Shown here: piece by piece, positions 24,462 through 36,804 of the stretch
Layout: the number at the start of each line of letters is the position of its first letter
Position numbering within the stretch: position 1 is the stretch's first letter
Source of the DNA: Protopterus annectens
Taxonomy: Eukaryota; Chordata; Ceratodontiformes; Protopteridae
Assembly: GCF_019279795.1 (NCBI RefSeq)
Contig: NC_056749.1
Location: 575,086,247-575,150,246, forward strand
Direction of reading: 5' to 3'
DNA: 64,000 bases
Notes under the pieces: model-generated
What the model saw: only the letters and a program-made list of their open reading frames with translations
Database searches by the model: none
What the model was told of the DNA's origin: nothing
Program-made: the position numbers and the translations under genes

Positions 24462-25499
24462 ATGAAACCTCTAACCCTTCTTAAGAGCAACTTCACATCC
24501 AAACCTGATGATCCTACCTTACAAGACTGTGACGTTCACCCCAACCCTGGCCCCGTATATCCCTCCCCTCAAGCATCTAGACCAAGCTTCAATAATACCT
24601 TCCTCATAGGACATCTTAACATACGAAGTGTAAACAACAAAGTACCCTACCTACACACCCTCCTTGACACTCACTGTTTTGACATTCTCTGCCTCTCAGA
24701 GACCTGGCTAAAGCCAGTCACTAAAGATGCTGAGATTATACCCCAAGGCTATAATATACTAAGGCTTGACCGTTCTAAACGAAAGGGTGGTGGAGTAGCA
24801 ATTCTGTTTAAGAATCATCTCAATATCTCTACCCTTTCAGCCTGTCTAACCCAAGATAGTAAAGTAGAAGCCATCATCACTAAACTCCAATTAAATGCAA
24901 AGAAATCCCTTTATATCATCTGCATGTACATACCGCCAGGTAACAATATACCTATCTTAGAAGACTTTCTCAGTTGGGTTTCCAGCAATTACCCCCAAGA
25001 AACTATAATTCTTGGTGACTTTAATATAGACTGGAATACTATTAATGCTGAAAATCCCTCCTCTCACATAAACCTAAATGGTTTTACCCAATCCATTACC
25101 TCTACTACAAGGCTTAATAAGCCAAGTAGGAAACAGAGTATCTTAGACTGGATACTCATAAACAAAGTCAACATCACATATAAAGTAGGAACTATGCCTG
25201 ATGACCTCATTGACCACTGCTTAACTTATATTACAAGAGAAAAGACTGATTGTCAAAACCTCCCTAACATAAGAAAAATACACTCTACCAAACACTTTAA
25301 AATAGACCTATTTCAAAACGAACTCAGAACATGTAACTGGAACCCCTTAAAATCACTTCCACTTAACGAAGCAGTATTATTCTTTAATTCTACTTTCCTT
25401 TCCATTTTGGACAAACATGCTCCTGAGCGTGCCATTAGAATGAAGTCTAATACAGCCCCATGGCTCTCGAATGAAACTAAAAAAACTAATCCTCTCTAG
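24462..25499 (+). pseudogene. LINE endonuclease domain (EEP/AP-like)
   Basis: An open frame of 345 codons. Residues 24-31 are DVHPNPGP, a 2A-like motif frequently found just before the endonuclease in this LINE group. The endonuclease follows: IGHLNIRSVNNKV (about 50-62), LCLSETWLKP (catalytic Glu, about 77-86), KGGGVAILFKN, ILGDFNIDW (catalytic Asp/Asn, about 178-186), SILDWILIN, and a terminal LIDHCLTY (the SDH-like box, with Ile-Asp-His). All key endonuclease residues appear present. The frame stops after ETKKTNPL, where a shift is needed to continue toward the RT. This nicks target DNA for target-primed reverse transcription. Confidence 0.85.
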
Positions 25500-26135
25500 A
25501 AATAAAGTTTGGGCCAAATGGAGATGCCATAGAATCAGCTCTGATTTTCTTCACTTTTGCCAACTTAGAAATCTTACCAAAAAAGCTATAAATCACTGAC
25601 AAAAGAAAATTCTACTGTGAACTTCAAGAAACTCATTTCAATAAACCTAAACAATTCTGGTCCTCGATCAATAGACTCCTTTCACCAGGAACAGACAAAA
25701 CTCCCTCCCCCCTAAATGCTGACCCAGACACCCCTCACCAAACTGCAAATTCTTTTAACTCTTTCTTTACTGAAACTATTCAATCTCTTGCTAGACAACT
25801 GAACACCAATAACTTCTATCCTCCAAATAATCTAGTAGACTCTTCTTACAACTTCTCTCTATAACCCATCTCTACCTCTCATCTACAGACTTATTCACAA
25901 ACTGAAACCTTGTACCCCCTCTGCTGACAAGCTCCCTTCTCTTTTTCTTCAAAAGGCAGCCAAAGAAATTGCATACCCGATAACTATACTCATAAATAGG
26001 ACAATCCAAGAGGGAACCATCCCTGATATCTGGAAAGTCTCTCATATTATCCCACTACACAAAGGTGGTAACTATTGACTACTCTAACTTTAGACCAATT
26101 GTTCTTCTCTCACCTTTAGCAAAAATTATGGAGAA

Positions 26136-27389
26136 ATGTATTCATCAGCAACTTGTACAGTATCTCTCTTTACACAACATTATAGCTGTCAACATGGCTT
26201 TAGACCTCACCATAGCACCACAACTGCCCTCCTTTCCTTTGTAGATACCATCAACAGCAATCGCAACAATAATCTTTTCTGTTCTGCTCTATTCATTGAC
26301 CTCTCTAAAGCTTTCAACATGGTTAACCACTCTTCTTTAATTAACATCCTCGAATCCCTCTCATTTCATAACCTTGCCAATAAATGGTTTAGTTCATATC
26401 TGAGTAACAGACAAGCCGTTCTTTGGGACAACCACATCTCTTCCTTATTGCCCATTTCTATTGGAGTCCCTCAGGGCTCTATTCTTGGTCCACTTTTCTC
26501 CCTCTATAATAATGATCTTCACTCTGTAATCCCTCAAGCTACCTGCATTCAATACGCTGACAACTCCACTATTATTTGTTCAGCATCTTCCTCTTCAGAT
26601 CTAATCTCACTAACTCAAAATATCTTCAACACAGTAGAAACATGGTTTACTAGACGGTACCTCCTTCTTAATGCTAAAAAAACTAAACTTCTCCTCTTCA
26701 CCCCCACCACTCGAACCTCCCCATTAAACTTCACCATCTTGTCAAACAACGCCACTGTCATCTTTCCTGACTCAACAACTAAACTGCTAGGAATAACCAT
26801 TGATAACAATCTCACTTTTGATCAACACATCAACAACACCATCAAATCAGTTAACAGAAAATTAGGATCCTTATACCGTATTAAACCATTTCCCACCCCA
26901 TCTACTAGAGCTACTATCGCCCACTCCCATCTTATATCTACTCTCTTTTATGCCTCTCCTATCTTCACCAACCTCAAGAAAGCTAACCTAAACAAACTAG
27001 CAACTTGCTATAACAACGCTGCCCGCTTTGCCACTGGTTACCCTTTCAGAACCCATCACTGTCTTAATTTGAAACTTTTAGGCTGGCTAGAACTACAAAA
27101 CTATCTTATCTCACAACTTACTATTGCCCACAAAATACTGTACCAACCTGATAATACCCCTATACTTTCACAACTTTTAATCCCTTATAACAATCTTACC
27201 TCCCTTCGATCCTCTTGTAAACTCCTGGCCAAATCTATAAAGTCCCACAACGCTGGCGACTCTCTATTCACTAATACTGTTGGTAGAATATGGAATCTGC
27301 TACCTAGGGATATAACTGATCACATCCTTACCTTTCTTCAAACAAAAAATCAAACTGTACTTCCAAAATCACTGGCTTTGTTCATGTAG
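26136..27389 (+). pseudogene. LINE reverse transcriptase domain, active site altered
   Basis: An open frame of 417 codons carrying most of a non-LTR reverse transcriptase: CQHGFRPHHSTTTALLSF; the first catalytic Asp in ALFIDLSKAFNMVNH; GVPQGSILGPLFS; and the second catalytic box as QYADNSTII, where the usual FADD/YADD second Asp is Asn (about 26550-26575). Thumb and C-terminal regions follow (KLLGITIDNNLTFDQHI and NTVGRIWNLLPRDI). The fingers region lies upstream in other frames (25870-26135; readable pieces include YSNFRPIVLLSPLAKIMEK). The D-to-N change and the upstream frameshifts indicate an inactive copy. Confidence 0.87.
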
Positions 27390-27930
27390 CACACCAGACT
27401 AACTTTCTTCATTACCCTTTTCTCTACCTTTAACCCTACTCTGTGCTTAATAGTTAAGCAAATACCTAGTTTTTCTTTTGCCCTTTGCAGTCCTTCTATG
27501 CTCTGACCTACTTCTCTCATCTCTCCCCTCTCTTCTATTTGTCTTCTTTTCTCTTCTCACTTTCTTGACTACTGTCTCTTCCCTCTTTTCTAGTTTTGTA
27601 TTACTCCTTCAACTTTTCTAGTCACTTGTACTCTAATTTTTTTCTATATTTTAGAAGCTTTTTTGGTGCAGCCTTTATCCATTAATTAAGATGCTTTGTA
27701 ACTGACCTAGTATTATTCATGTCTACTGTAGTTTTGTGTGGCTTAGCTTTTTGTTGATTTTATTACTAATTTTATGTTCTTATTTTTATTTTTTATTATT
27801 AACATGTCTCTGTTGTGTTTTGTGTGGAGCTTTTCTCCCCGGGCCTCTACTGAAAATGGAAATATATCCAGCTAGACTAGCCTTACTACAAATGTAAAAT
27901 AATAATAAATAATAAATAAATATAAGGGCT
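27390..27930 (+). other. LINE 3' UTR and tail
   Basis: Noncoding, T-rich sequence from the RT stop to a simple tail of aataataaataataaataaata at about 27898-27922. The segment gggcctctactgaaaatgg before the tail resembles the conserved 3' end typical of CR1/L2/Rex-group elements. The tail marks the probable 3' terminus. Confidence 0.7.
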
Positions 27931-28724
27931 TCCCTTGTAGCTCACAAATCTACCTTCCTTTGGAAGTGCACAGCAAAGGAATGCAGGCGTAAAAATGGTA
28001 TGCTGACTGGAACATTTTTTGAGAAGAGTAGATTATCCTCACAAGTGATTGTAGAGGCCATGTACTGCTGGCTTAGAAAATTCCCTGTCAGAATTAACTG
28101 TATATGACCACCTTGAGTTTTCAAATCTGTTATTGGATTGGTATCTGACTGCTAAGAGATGTGCTTGCGCGGAAACTTCTCCCGGGACCCTATTTTACTT
28201 GGAGATCTTGGAAGGAAGACCAAGCTTGAATAAAACCTTTATAGGCTAAAACCAAAAATATAATCATGGGAGAAACTTTGCAAAAAATGGACAGGTGGGT
28301 GTTTGTAATCTATGCCTGCTCTACAGAAAAGCTAGGTTACCTTCCTTAAATTGGAGAGACAAGCTGCAGCCTCATTACTGCCACATTTATCTAATGACAT
28401 GTGTTTGCAGGAACAACCATTGTTTTTTCAGCCGGGCAGACATTGCCAAGTGAAGACATACCAGGGATGTGAATTACAAGCACCTTTCAGTCACAGTCTA
28501 ACTTTTGTAGACCACTCTCCAGTGTTTTTACACCACCAAACTAACATGGAGCATGTGGTCAAATGTTGCAAGAAGAGACAGTTTAAGGCCCGCGAATGGT
28601 ACTTTGCCACACATGGTTCACCGAGCCATTTAAGATGAATGCGTAAGCCGAACATATAAATAGGAAAGATTTGATTGACTTATTTATAAATTTGCTTGAA
28701 TCACATCATGCCCGAATTCCAAGA
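27931..28724. other. Spacer without recognised features
   Basis: No recognisable element, RNA gene or protein domain. Short open frames at 27942-28124 and 28351-28638 have no familiar motifs. Confidence 0.55.
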
Positions 28725-28880
28725 AGCTCAGAGCGGTGGAGCAATTGGCAGAGATGTTTCCCTACCATTAAATGAGCCACAAATGAATTCCAATCCTGGG
28801 ACCTGGAAATGATATGGACACCCTGGACGCACTGATTCAGCTAAGGAGAAATTAGACATCCATGACTGTGAATATATGTA
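28725..28880 (+). mobile_element. Possible tRNA-derived SINE, cut by the gap
   Basis: The segment starts with an A-box-like tggagcaattggcagag, followed about 45 bases later by a B-box-like gaattccaatcctggg, then a unique body running into the N gap. The spacing and motifs resemble a SINE head. No second copy in the window confirms the boundaries, and the 3' end is lost. Confidence 0.4.
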
Positions 28881-29380
28881 NNNNNNNNNNNNNNNNNNNN
28901 NNNNNNNNNNNNNNNNNNNNNNNNNNNNNNNNNNNNNNNNNNNNNNNNNNNNNNNNNNNNNNNNNNNNNNNNNNNNNNNNNNNNNNNNNNNNNNNNNNNN
29001 NNNNNNNNNNNNNNNNNNNNNNNNNNNNNNNNNNNNNNNNNNNNNNNNNNNNNNNNNNNNNNNNNNNNNNNNNNNNNNNNNNNNNNNNNNNNNNNNNNNN
29101 NNNNNNNNNNNNNNNNNNNNNNNNNNNNNNNNNNNNNNNNNNNNNNNNNNNNNNNNNNNNNNNNNNNNNNNNNNNNNNNNNNNNNNNNNNNNNNNNNNNN
29201 NNNNNNNNNNNNNNNNNNNNNNNNNNNNNNNNNNNNNNNNNNNNNNNNNNNNNNNNNNNNNNNNNNNNNNNNNNNNNNNNNNNNNNNNNNNNNNNNNNNN
29301 NNNNNNNNNNNNNNNNNNNNNNNNNNNNNNNNNNNNNNNNNNNNNNNNNNNNNNNNNNNNNNNNNNNNNNNNNNNNNNNN
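28881..29380. other. Assembly gap (500 N)
   Basis: Exactly 500 undetermined bases, the same nominal size as the first gap. Immediately to its right lies CR1-like LINE sequence that is the reverse complement of the sequence right of the first gap. Both breaks therefore fall at the same point of the same repeat family. Confidence 1.
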
Positions 29381-30345
29381 TAATGAGTTCCATGATGATG
29401 CGTTCCATAGCCTTGCAAACCAGGCTAGTCAGGCTTATAGGGCGATAATTACCAGGGTCCGTTGTGGCTCCACCTATGTGGAGCGGGATAACTGTTGCTG
29501 TGCGCCACTCTGTGGGTACGTAGCCTGTAGAGAGGCTGAGTTTGAACAGTGTGTTTAGGTGAGGGGTTAGTTCATTTTGGATCTCTTGTAAGACACAGCC
29601 TGGGACACCGTCTGGTCCCATTGAAGCTGTGTTTTTGGCTTTGGATAGTGCTGTTTTAACCTGTGTGCTGGTGATTGATGGGGCCCTACATTCTTCTGGT
29701 ATGGTTATGGGTCCTTTAAGGGGGTGAAGTTTTCACTAAACCTGGCTGCCAGAATGTTGGCAATATCAGTTGGTTCAGTGTATTTTGTGCCATTCTGCAC
29801 TAAATCAGAGCAGATCTGAGAGTTTCCACATAGGTTCTTGACATAGCTAAATAATGCTTTTTGGTCATCTTTGGAGTCATTGGCAATTTTTCTTTCAAAA
29901 CTAGCTTTGGATGATTTAATGAGGGATCATAGTTTCTTGCTGATACTGATCAGGGGTGTCTTTCCTTCTTGGGATTTGACTCTTTTCTGTACTAGTTTCC
30001 TCCTCCTGTTGTATAGCTTGTTTACGGCAGGGGTCCACCAGACTGGTTTCCTTTACTTGGAGGAGTGAGTCTTGGTTTTACTTGGGATAGCATGATCCAT
30101 GTATTCCTGCAGATGCTCATAGAGTGCCTTTGTAAAGATTTCAGCAGCTTGGACAGCATTGCCCTTTAGCATGGGGGCTGTGAACCTTTCCACCTCGGTC
30201 TTAAATAACATGACTTTTGGTTTTGAATAGTTTTTCACGGTGGTTTCCTTGATTGTGGGTGGGGGCAGAATGTGGATATCCAGAGTGATTTATATTTGAT
30301 CTCCCATTCTCCGGCCTTCCTGTTGACTGTAGGTACCAAACATTT
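29381..30345 (-). pseudogene. CR1-like LINE fragment (linker and RT fingers)
   Basis: On the minus strand, from right to left: a linker region between endonuclease and RT (about 30240-29780, with pieces such as KLYNRRRKLVQKRV and LFSYVKNLCGNSQ), then MGPDGVPGCVLQEIQNELTP, STGYVPTEWRTATVIPLHIG and GNYRPISLTSLVCKAM, running into the gap at ELI. This is the classic start of a CR1-group RT domain. The catalytic half is missing into the gap. The upstream junction at about 30345-30360 abuts the second duplicated block. Confidence 0.85.
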
Positions 30346-32461
30346 TGACTGCTGTGGTGTAAAGAAAAGAGGACAGTTCTAGGACATTGCACTTTTGCAT
30401 TAATCTGTATTAAAAACAATGTTACTTTCAGGATTTCTGAAATATTCAGTGCTGCACCAAAATTTAATTGAAGTTAATTTGTTCACAGCAGGATTACCAA
30501 GTAGTGCATTACAGCAAACTTAGGACATTGGACATACATATTCTGTGTCCATTTACCAACTACAGTATGGTTTCCAGTGATTATCTGCTACTTATAACAG
30601 ATGTGGGGTCTTCTCATTTTTGCCGACCTGTAAATTTCTTAATTGCTTGTATGTAAAGCACTACATGTGCATACTCCTTCAGGTGCCAGCGTTGTAGTCA
30701 TTCTTTCCAGGACGTGACTAAAAGTGTTCCAAGCTCGTCCACTACATCAGTCTGTTTGCATCAGTCATCCATTCTGAAGATGTGGAAAAGCTCACCACTG
30801 TCTGGTTCAGTCTCCTCAAGCTGTCACTCATTCCTGGTCATGAAAAAGGTTAAGTGCACTCTTTCACAAAGTTATCAGTACTCAATTTTTACTTAAGCAC
30901 CAGTCCATGCAGACCAATACTTACCCACTCAGTAGGCATCCACACAAGCTGGCTTTTGGTTACAATGTGCAAATGTTCTTAACCAACATTGCACCATTGT
31001 GACAAGCCTCTGTACCACTTCATGGTAGCCAGCATCACAGAGGTCCACTCATGCCACAACACTACTTGCAGCTGCAGCCATAGCCACAGTCCTCTCAAAA
31101 CACCCTTGCAGGTAATCAGCCTTCCACAATCACCAGCTGGAGTCGAGCACCATACTCCAACTATTCATTACCATTACAGAAATACTTGCAATCTGCAGCT
31201 GCAACAAACCTAGCAAGTCCAGACAACTACTTACTGCTTCAACATTCACACAACAACCACAAATATTGTCACAACACAGTAAGGTTATCCTCCATCACTG
31301 GATGTTACATTGAACACAAGCTAATTTGAACACTGCATTACCAGGAATTACAGATTCCTCATTTGGCTGTAACAATACATTTAACAGGACACCGGTGTCA
31401 CTACTGTGCATTTACAATTGCAATCAGGCTTGTATTGCATGCTACAGGCACACAAACGCATCACTGGCTGTTGCTTATATGCAAGCTCTGTATCCAAACC
31501 AGTTCCCACATAGCTACCTCTTTGTCTGTGTTCCGCAAGTTAAACTGTCAGGATTAACACGCAAACACCCACTCATGATATTTCCATGAACAAACTGCAT
31601 ATATTTGTGGCCATGCCATAATGCAACTCTTTTGCCTTAACATTAAACTGATTCCACTAACCCCATTGGCAATTACAATTAAGCCCCTGCCTTAACCTAA
31701 TGCCATACAAAATTCTCATCTCCGTATTTGTTCAAGTGAGAAGAGACATCGAAAAACCTAAAAACCAACCATCATGCAATCATTTAGGACACTCAATATC
31801 CAGGTTCTCAGTAGTATACATGACCAGCCCCTGAACTCACATTAAGACTGCACAGATATTTCCCAATAACTATGATCTGTACATCTCACTCCAAGGTTAG
31901 CAGTACCTGTTACTACTCTCCCTGGGCCATTCTTTCCACTCCTTTCCTTTTTGCCTCCCAATCCTCATGTCTGCTCATCTACTTTGCAGACTTTACAGTT
32001 TGCAAACAAAATTACATTTGATATTGTTGACATGCGGTGCATTGCTATTGAATAAACTGCCTGCGTTATTAATCAAGTACAAGTACCTTATGTTTGTAGT
32101 GTAAGTTGATGGCAAAGTGACAACAGGTTGTTAGCTACTAGGTATCATACTGCAAAACACAACGTTCTCAGGAGTACAGCATCCACACACTCGCAGAACA
32201 CCAGTAGAGTACCAGCAATCCAGTCACATACTGTGGTAGTTTAAACACAGCATTCATGAAAAGCTAGCATAGTAGCTGTTGTCTTGCTAACAGCCACATT
32301 TGTCATAAGCTGCAGTAACCCATGCGAAGCTCGCTCGACCAACACATCCACTACTGTCAATTCTGTAAATTTACATGCATAGGATGAAACTTACACCTTG
32401 TAATGCAGTCAAACTGCAACTTCCTTTCCATACCTATTTGTACAACACATGCCAGTGCCAG

Positions 32462-32484
32462 CCCAAGGTCAGGGCCGGCCTTAG
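32462..32484. repeat. hAT left TSD and TIR, copy 2
   Basis: The target-site copy cccaaggt (32462-32469) abuts the element tip CAGGGCCGGCCTTAG (32470-32484). The matching right end is at 49077-49099. Confidence 0.93.
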
Positions 32485-33189
32485 CTGAAACAGCACCCTA
32501 GGCGAAGCACTGCTCTGGCACCCCTTAAGCCCCACCCACACTGAACACAAGGAACACCCCTATTTCAGCCACGCCCACAGAAGGGTCACTCCCACAAACA
32601 CTCCAGTTCTTTCCAATTAAATGCATGAAAATCCAAGTCATACTGTTAAGACAACTTGTAGTTTAGTTGATTGCAATTGAAGGCTGAATATACTTAAACC
32701 TGGTTGATCTGTTGCTTGTATATTGTTATCTGCAGTCAAGAGACAGTATTAACTTTTTTGCAATGTGCATTGATGTTTCATAGAGGTTTAGTTCTCATTT
32801 GGTCTAGTGTAGCAGCAACTCTACATTTTTACTATATACCCTGATGTGCTTCATGCTCTTCACAGGTCAGCCATCAAGTCTACATACTTCAGACAGCTAC
32901 ATATTGTGATGTGGTGGTGCTGCAGCTGTATGCTGACCGAGGCCAAAAAGGAAAGCAGTGTTACTACAGTCAGTGACTTGAATTTTGCATACAACTTAAC
33001 ACCAAGCAGATTTCAGAATTGTATTGGCAGTGTTTATCCATTATGAGTTGCAGATGGATGTGGGACCTTTAAATTCAGTTTTAAACAGCAGTGTATTACT
33101 TTCAGCTTTCAGGTCCACTCTTAATTTGAAGGCATATTTAAGACGAGACATTGATAGTGGCAAATGATTTATTCCATTACTTGTCAAGT

Positions 33190-34190
33190 ACATTTTTATA
33201 TGCAATCTTTGGCAGTAAAATTTTGCATTTGTACAAACTGTCAGGTCTGGTTGACCAATTTGAAAACAAGCTTCAGTTGGCACAATTAATGCTAGAGACA
33301 TTGAAAGAGTCAGATTTTATTTCATTGCTGGCTACTAGACATTTCTATATGCAGTATTTGACAGTTAAAATGTTTAACTTGCAAAGTGTCAGGTCCACGA
33401 GTAACTGTAAGACATTCATTTAGCTGGTTCAGTTCATGCTTGACATTGTAGTCCGGTTTTATTCCACTGCTGCCATTAGATGTACATTTCTATATGTACA
33501 TGTTTCACAATGAAATGTGTGACGTCCACTTGAATTGACACCCTTCATGTCAACAATTGTCATTCAAGTATTCCTTTGCTGGCTATCAGATGTACATTTC
33601 TAAATGCAGTGTTAAACAGTAAAAAGTGTTGAACTTGTACAAATTGTCAGGTCCACTTAAGTTGAAGACATTAGATGTCAGTTGGTGCACTTCATGTTAG
33701 ACCTCAAAATTAGTCACATTTCATCTGCTGCTATTCATGCATTTCTGTATGCAATACTTCACAATAAATGTGTAACTAACGTGAACAAAAAAAAGTGTCT
33801 GGTCTGCTTGAGCAATTTTGAAAAGGTTAGGCATAGTTCATGTTAAAGACATTGAAATAGTCAGATTTTCATTTCATTGCTGGCTACTAGACACATTTCT
33901 ATGTAATGTGTGACTTAAAATGTTTAAATTGCCAAACTGTCAGGTACACTTGAGTAATTTGAAGACACTTTCATTTAGCTGGTTCATGCTTCAGACATTG
34001 TAATAGTTTGGTTTTATTCCCCTGCTGCCATTTGATTTACATTTCTATATGCAGTGTTTCACAGTGAAATGTTACACTTGTACAAACTGTCATGTCTACT
34101 ACAGTCTTAGAGATTTCCGTTGGCACATTTCCTCTGAAAGATAAGTGTATCATTGCTTGGTAATTTATTAAAGACTGGCACTGACCCTAT
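33190..34190. repeat. Subterminal ~145-bp tandem repeats of the hAT, copy 2
   Basis: Counterpart of 5110-6100, with about six degenerate units sharing the acatttctatatgcag landmark. It is collinear with copy 1 apart from small indels (for example the extra bases near 33620). Confidence 0.75.
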
Positions 34191-34329
34191 TGGCATTATA
34201 CAACTACACAATGAACCTAAGATTGGCCCTAGGGTCTATACAAGCCTAGCCATAACCAATTCCCTGAAACATTAGCAGATGCAAGAGCAGGGTTTGACTT
34301 TGTTATAGCCATTCAGGTTAGCCAGTCAC

Positions 34330-36058
34330 AGTAGTAGAGAAGTGCACAACTGACAGTACTCTGAGCTTCCCTACAGGAACTCTGTCATACTGCAAAATTA
34401 TGCCTTACACTGTAAAATCTCAACTACAGGGTAAATCAGACGTGAAATCATGCACAATTTGCACTCCATTACCTACCTACTTACTAAAGCTGCACTTATC
34501 GTGCCTTGCACTGAGCAAATCTATCACCATAGTCTATCTAGCAAGATACCTCATTCATTGAGATCATAGCCAAGGCCACAAGTCTATCTTGTCACATAGT
34601 ACTTAAATATGTTAGTTGTAGTTTGGAGAAGCTTCTCTCCACTGATGCAACTGTCATTAGCAGTGTCAACAAAATGTGCAGAGCTACCACTACCTGTGGG
34701 AAAACCTTAAGTAATACCCGCTTTATTACATTGACATCCAGCACTCATAATCCCTTTGGAGTAATGGAGTAATGCGATAGTGTTTAATTTCTCATACAGC
34801 TGTACTGCATCAATATTAGCAGATTCCAACTGGGTTAACGGACAGAATTGCAATATGTTCAGTAACTACCAAGAGTTCCTGTATGTTGCAGAGGAAGCCA
34901 AAAGTAGCACTGAGCTGGACATTGAGTGAACCTGTCCTTCACAGATGACTGCAACATCAACACGAGTGTTGAAAGTTGACTTTATTCTGTTCAGGACCAA
35001 GTCATTTGGTTGATAACAAAAAGCCTCCGCTTTCCTGGGTCTCACCTCATCTGCACCAGGAAACTGGAATTCTACCTCCAGTGCTTCAGCTAGCTCAGTG
35101 GTAGTTACTTTTGCCATTTTGTACCTTGTGGCCCTGTATTATGTTAAAATACTTTTCAGTTCATCAAGCAGAATCACTGCTTGATCAATTTGCATGGAAG
35201 AGCTTTGCAATTTTGACTTTTCCAACCTTCACTAATGTATCATACCAGACCACCAGTGCTATTAAAAACTTAGCACTTGTACCACTCAGCCATGCTGCTT
35301 CAGATATGCGATAGGATCCTGATCTTTTGTAAGTTCTGCCACTGAAACCAAGGCATTGGAAAGTGCACCCACTTCAGATCACACTGCTTTGGCACTTTCT
35401 ACCCTACACTTCCACCTGGTCTCACAAAGTGGCTTTACAGATAGACCTGACACATGACAAAATATTTTGTACCTCTGAAAAGTGTACATTCGTTGCAGAT
35501 TACCAAAGAATGAAACATCTACTAAAGACTTTGCAGCATCACTAATTACAAGATTGAGACTGTGACAGCCTGAGGGTACAAAAAATGCATGTGGAAAGAC
35601 AAGATTCCTGCAACACCAGAAGGTTTTCATTTCATATTCGAGCCCATATGTCATAACCCTGGCCTCTGCAGTTCTCTAGTGGAATTCCCAAACGTAAGTT
35701 CATTTAACATGGTCAGTGAGAAATCCACCAGTAGTCCCAGTGACATGGACAAAAAGTACCCCTTTCCTTCATTTCATTCACAAAATGGGCAGTGACAGGT
35801 TACACTCGTCATGTCTGCATGAGGCACTTAAGTGTTCAGTTGGCACACAGTTCACTGTACACTGCAAATGGCAGGTAGGCTGGCAATGACCCTACTGCCA
35901 TTATGCAACCACACCTTCCATTATGCATGCAGAAACATTAGCAGATGGAAGAATATGGTTCACCTTTGTCCTAGCAATTCAAGTAAGCCAGTTACAGTAC
36001 AGAATAGTGCCTAGATGACAGTACTTTGTGCTGCTGCCCTACAGGAACTCTGGCATTG
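34330..36058 (-). pseudogene. Decayed hAT transposase 3' module 1, copy 2
   Basis: Counterpart of 6230-7730. Open pieces at 34866-35117 (KVTTTELAEALEVEFQFPGA) and 35379-35654 (HAFFVPSGCHSLNLVISDAA and KPLCETRWKCRVESAKAV) align with the middle and C-terminal parts of the ZMYM1-like transposase. Multiple frameshifts separate them. The Penelope-like element is inserted just to its right, at the boundary with module 2. Confidence 0.7.
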
Positions 36059-36070
36059 AAAAGTATTATG
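36059..36070. repeat. Penelope target-site duplication, left copy
   Basis: The 12-bp aaaagtattatg is repeated at 40698-40709 and occurs once at the unoccupied site in copy 1 (about 7966-7977). Target duplications of roughly this length fit Penelope-like elements. Confidence 0.92.
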
Positions 36071-36154
36071 AAAAAACACAAACGGCCAGCAAGGAGGTTC
36101 CAATGCTTTATTACATCAAGGAGTGGACATAAAAATGTCCAAATCAACAGTTCA

Positions 36155-36205
36155 ACATCAATTCAAACCAGTTTCGGCATAAAGCCTTCCTCAGTGAAGC
36201 TAATA
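36155..36205 (-). ncRNA. Possible hammerhead-like ribozyme core near the Penelope 3' end
   Basis: Read on the minus strand, 36196-36168 gives CACTGAGGA, then AGGC-TTTAT-GCC, then GAAAC. This is the order CUGANGA, stem II, GAAAC of a hammerhead. Hammerheads are known in the terminal repeats of Penelope-like elements. Against it: an extra unpaired A sits before stem II, stem II is only three pairs, and I could not place a convincing stem III with a cleavage triplet. Confidence 0.4.
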
Positions 36206-36804
36206 TGTAAAAAATGTGCCAACCTTGCATAAAGCACACTTTGTGATACATGATTGGTCAACCAATCATGTTAGTAGTTATAATTTTAGTTAACATGAAA
36301 TCTTTTACTTCTCATAAATCTACACGTTATACAAGCATCAAAATGATGTACGTTGAACAACAAAATCAAATATGAAAATAGTAACAATAACATAGTATAT
36401 ACTATCTGTAGTTACATCAAAGATATGGGACAAAAATATAAATGAATATAACTAGATCAATAGTCATATAGACATCCACTAGGTATCAAAAAAAATAAAA
36501 ATAAGTCTTACTGGATATAATTTAAACAGGTCATATTAAATTCAACAAAAGTATATAATGATGAAAAAGGGGGTATATATGGTGTATACCTGCTGCTTGT
36601 CTTAATCAAAAGAAGTTGAACTATATGGGGAAGTATACAGTTAACCACAATATATGGTATAATAATAATATATTAAATACTGATAAACATCTGTGAGCCA
36701 TTAGTGTTGTATACCAATAGGACAACATCTAGAAGAACTATACTTCATAAGTGATCATTAAGACCTGGAGAAAACAAGGCTCCAAGATGAATTATCCAAT
36801 ATTT

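Larger units (their letters stand above)
21990..27930 (+). mobile_element. LINE with intron-containing leader, endonuclease and RT
   Basis: A plus-strand non-LTR retrotransposon. It comprises a pyrimidine-rich leader (21990-24460) with a GT-AG intron at 22049-23170; an apurinic-like endonuclease frame (24462-25499); a frameshifted connecting region (25500-26135); a reverse transcriptase frame (26136-27389); and a 3' UTR ending in an AATAAATAATAA-type tail near 27930. The protein order (endonuclease then RT), the NPGP motif before the endonuclease and the simple-repeat tail fit the CR1/L2/Rex group. It is not the CR1-like family found in the inverted arms. The upstream start is uncertain because the leader is partly duplicated on its left. 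Confidence 0.85.

Noticed and set aside
23771-24484. Open frames in the pyrimidine-rich LINE leader as an ORF1 protein
   Set aside because: Composition is Pro/Ser/Leu-rich from CT-rich DNA, with no zinc knuckle, coiled coil or esterase motif; not distinguishable from chance.
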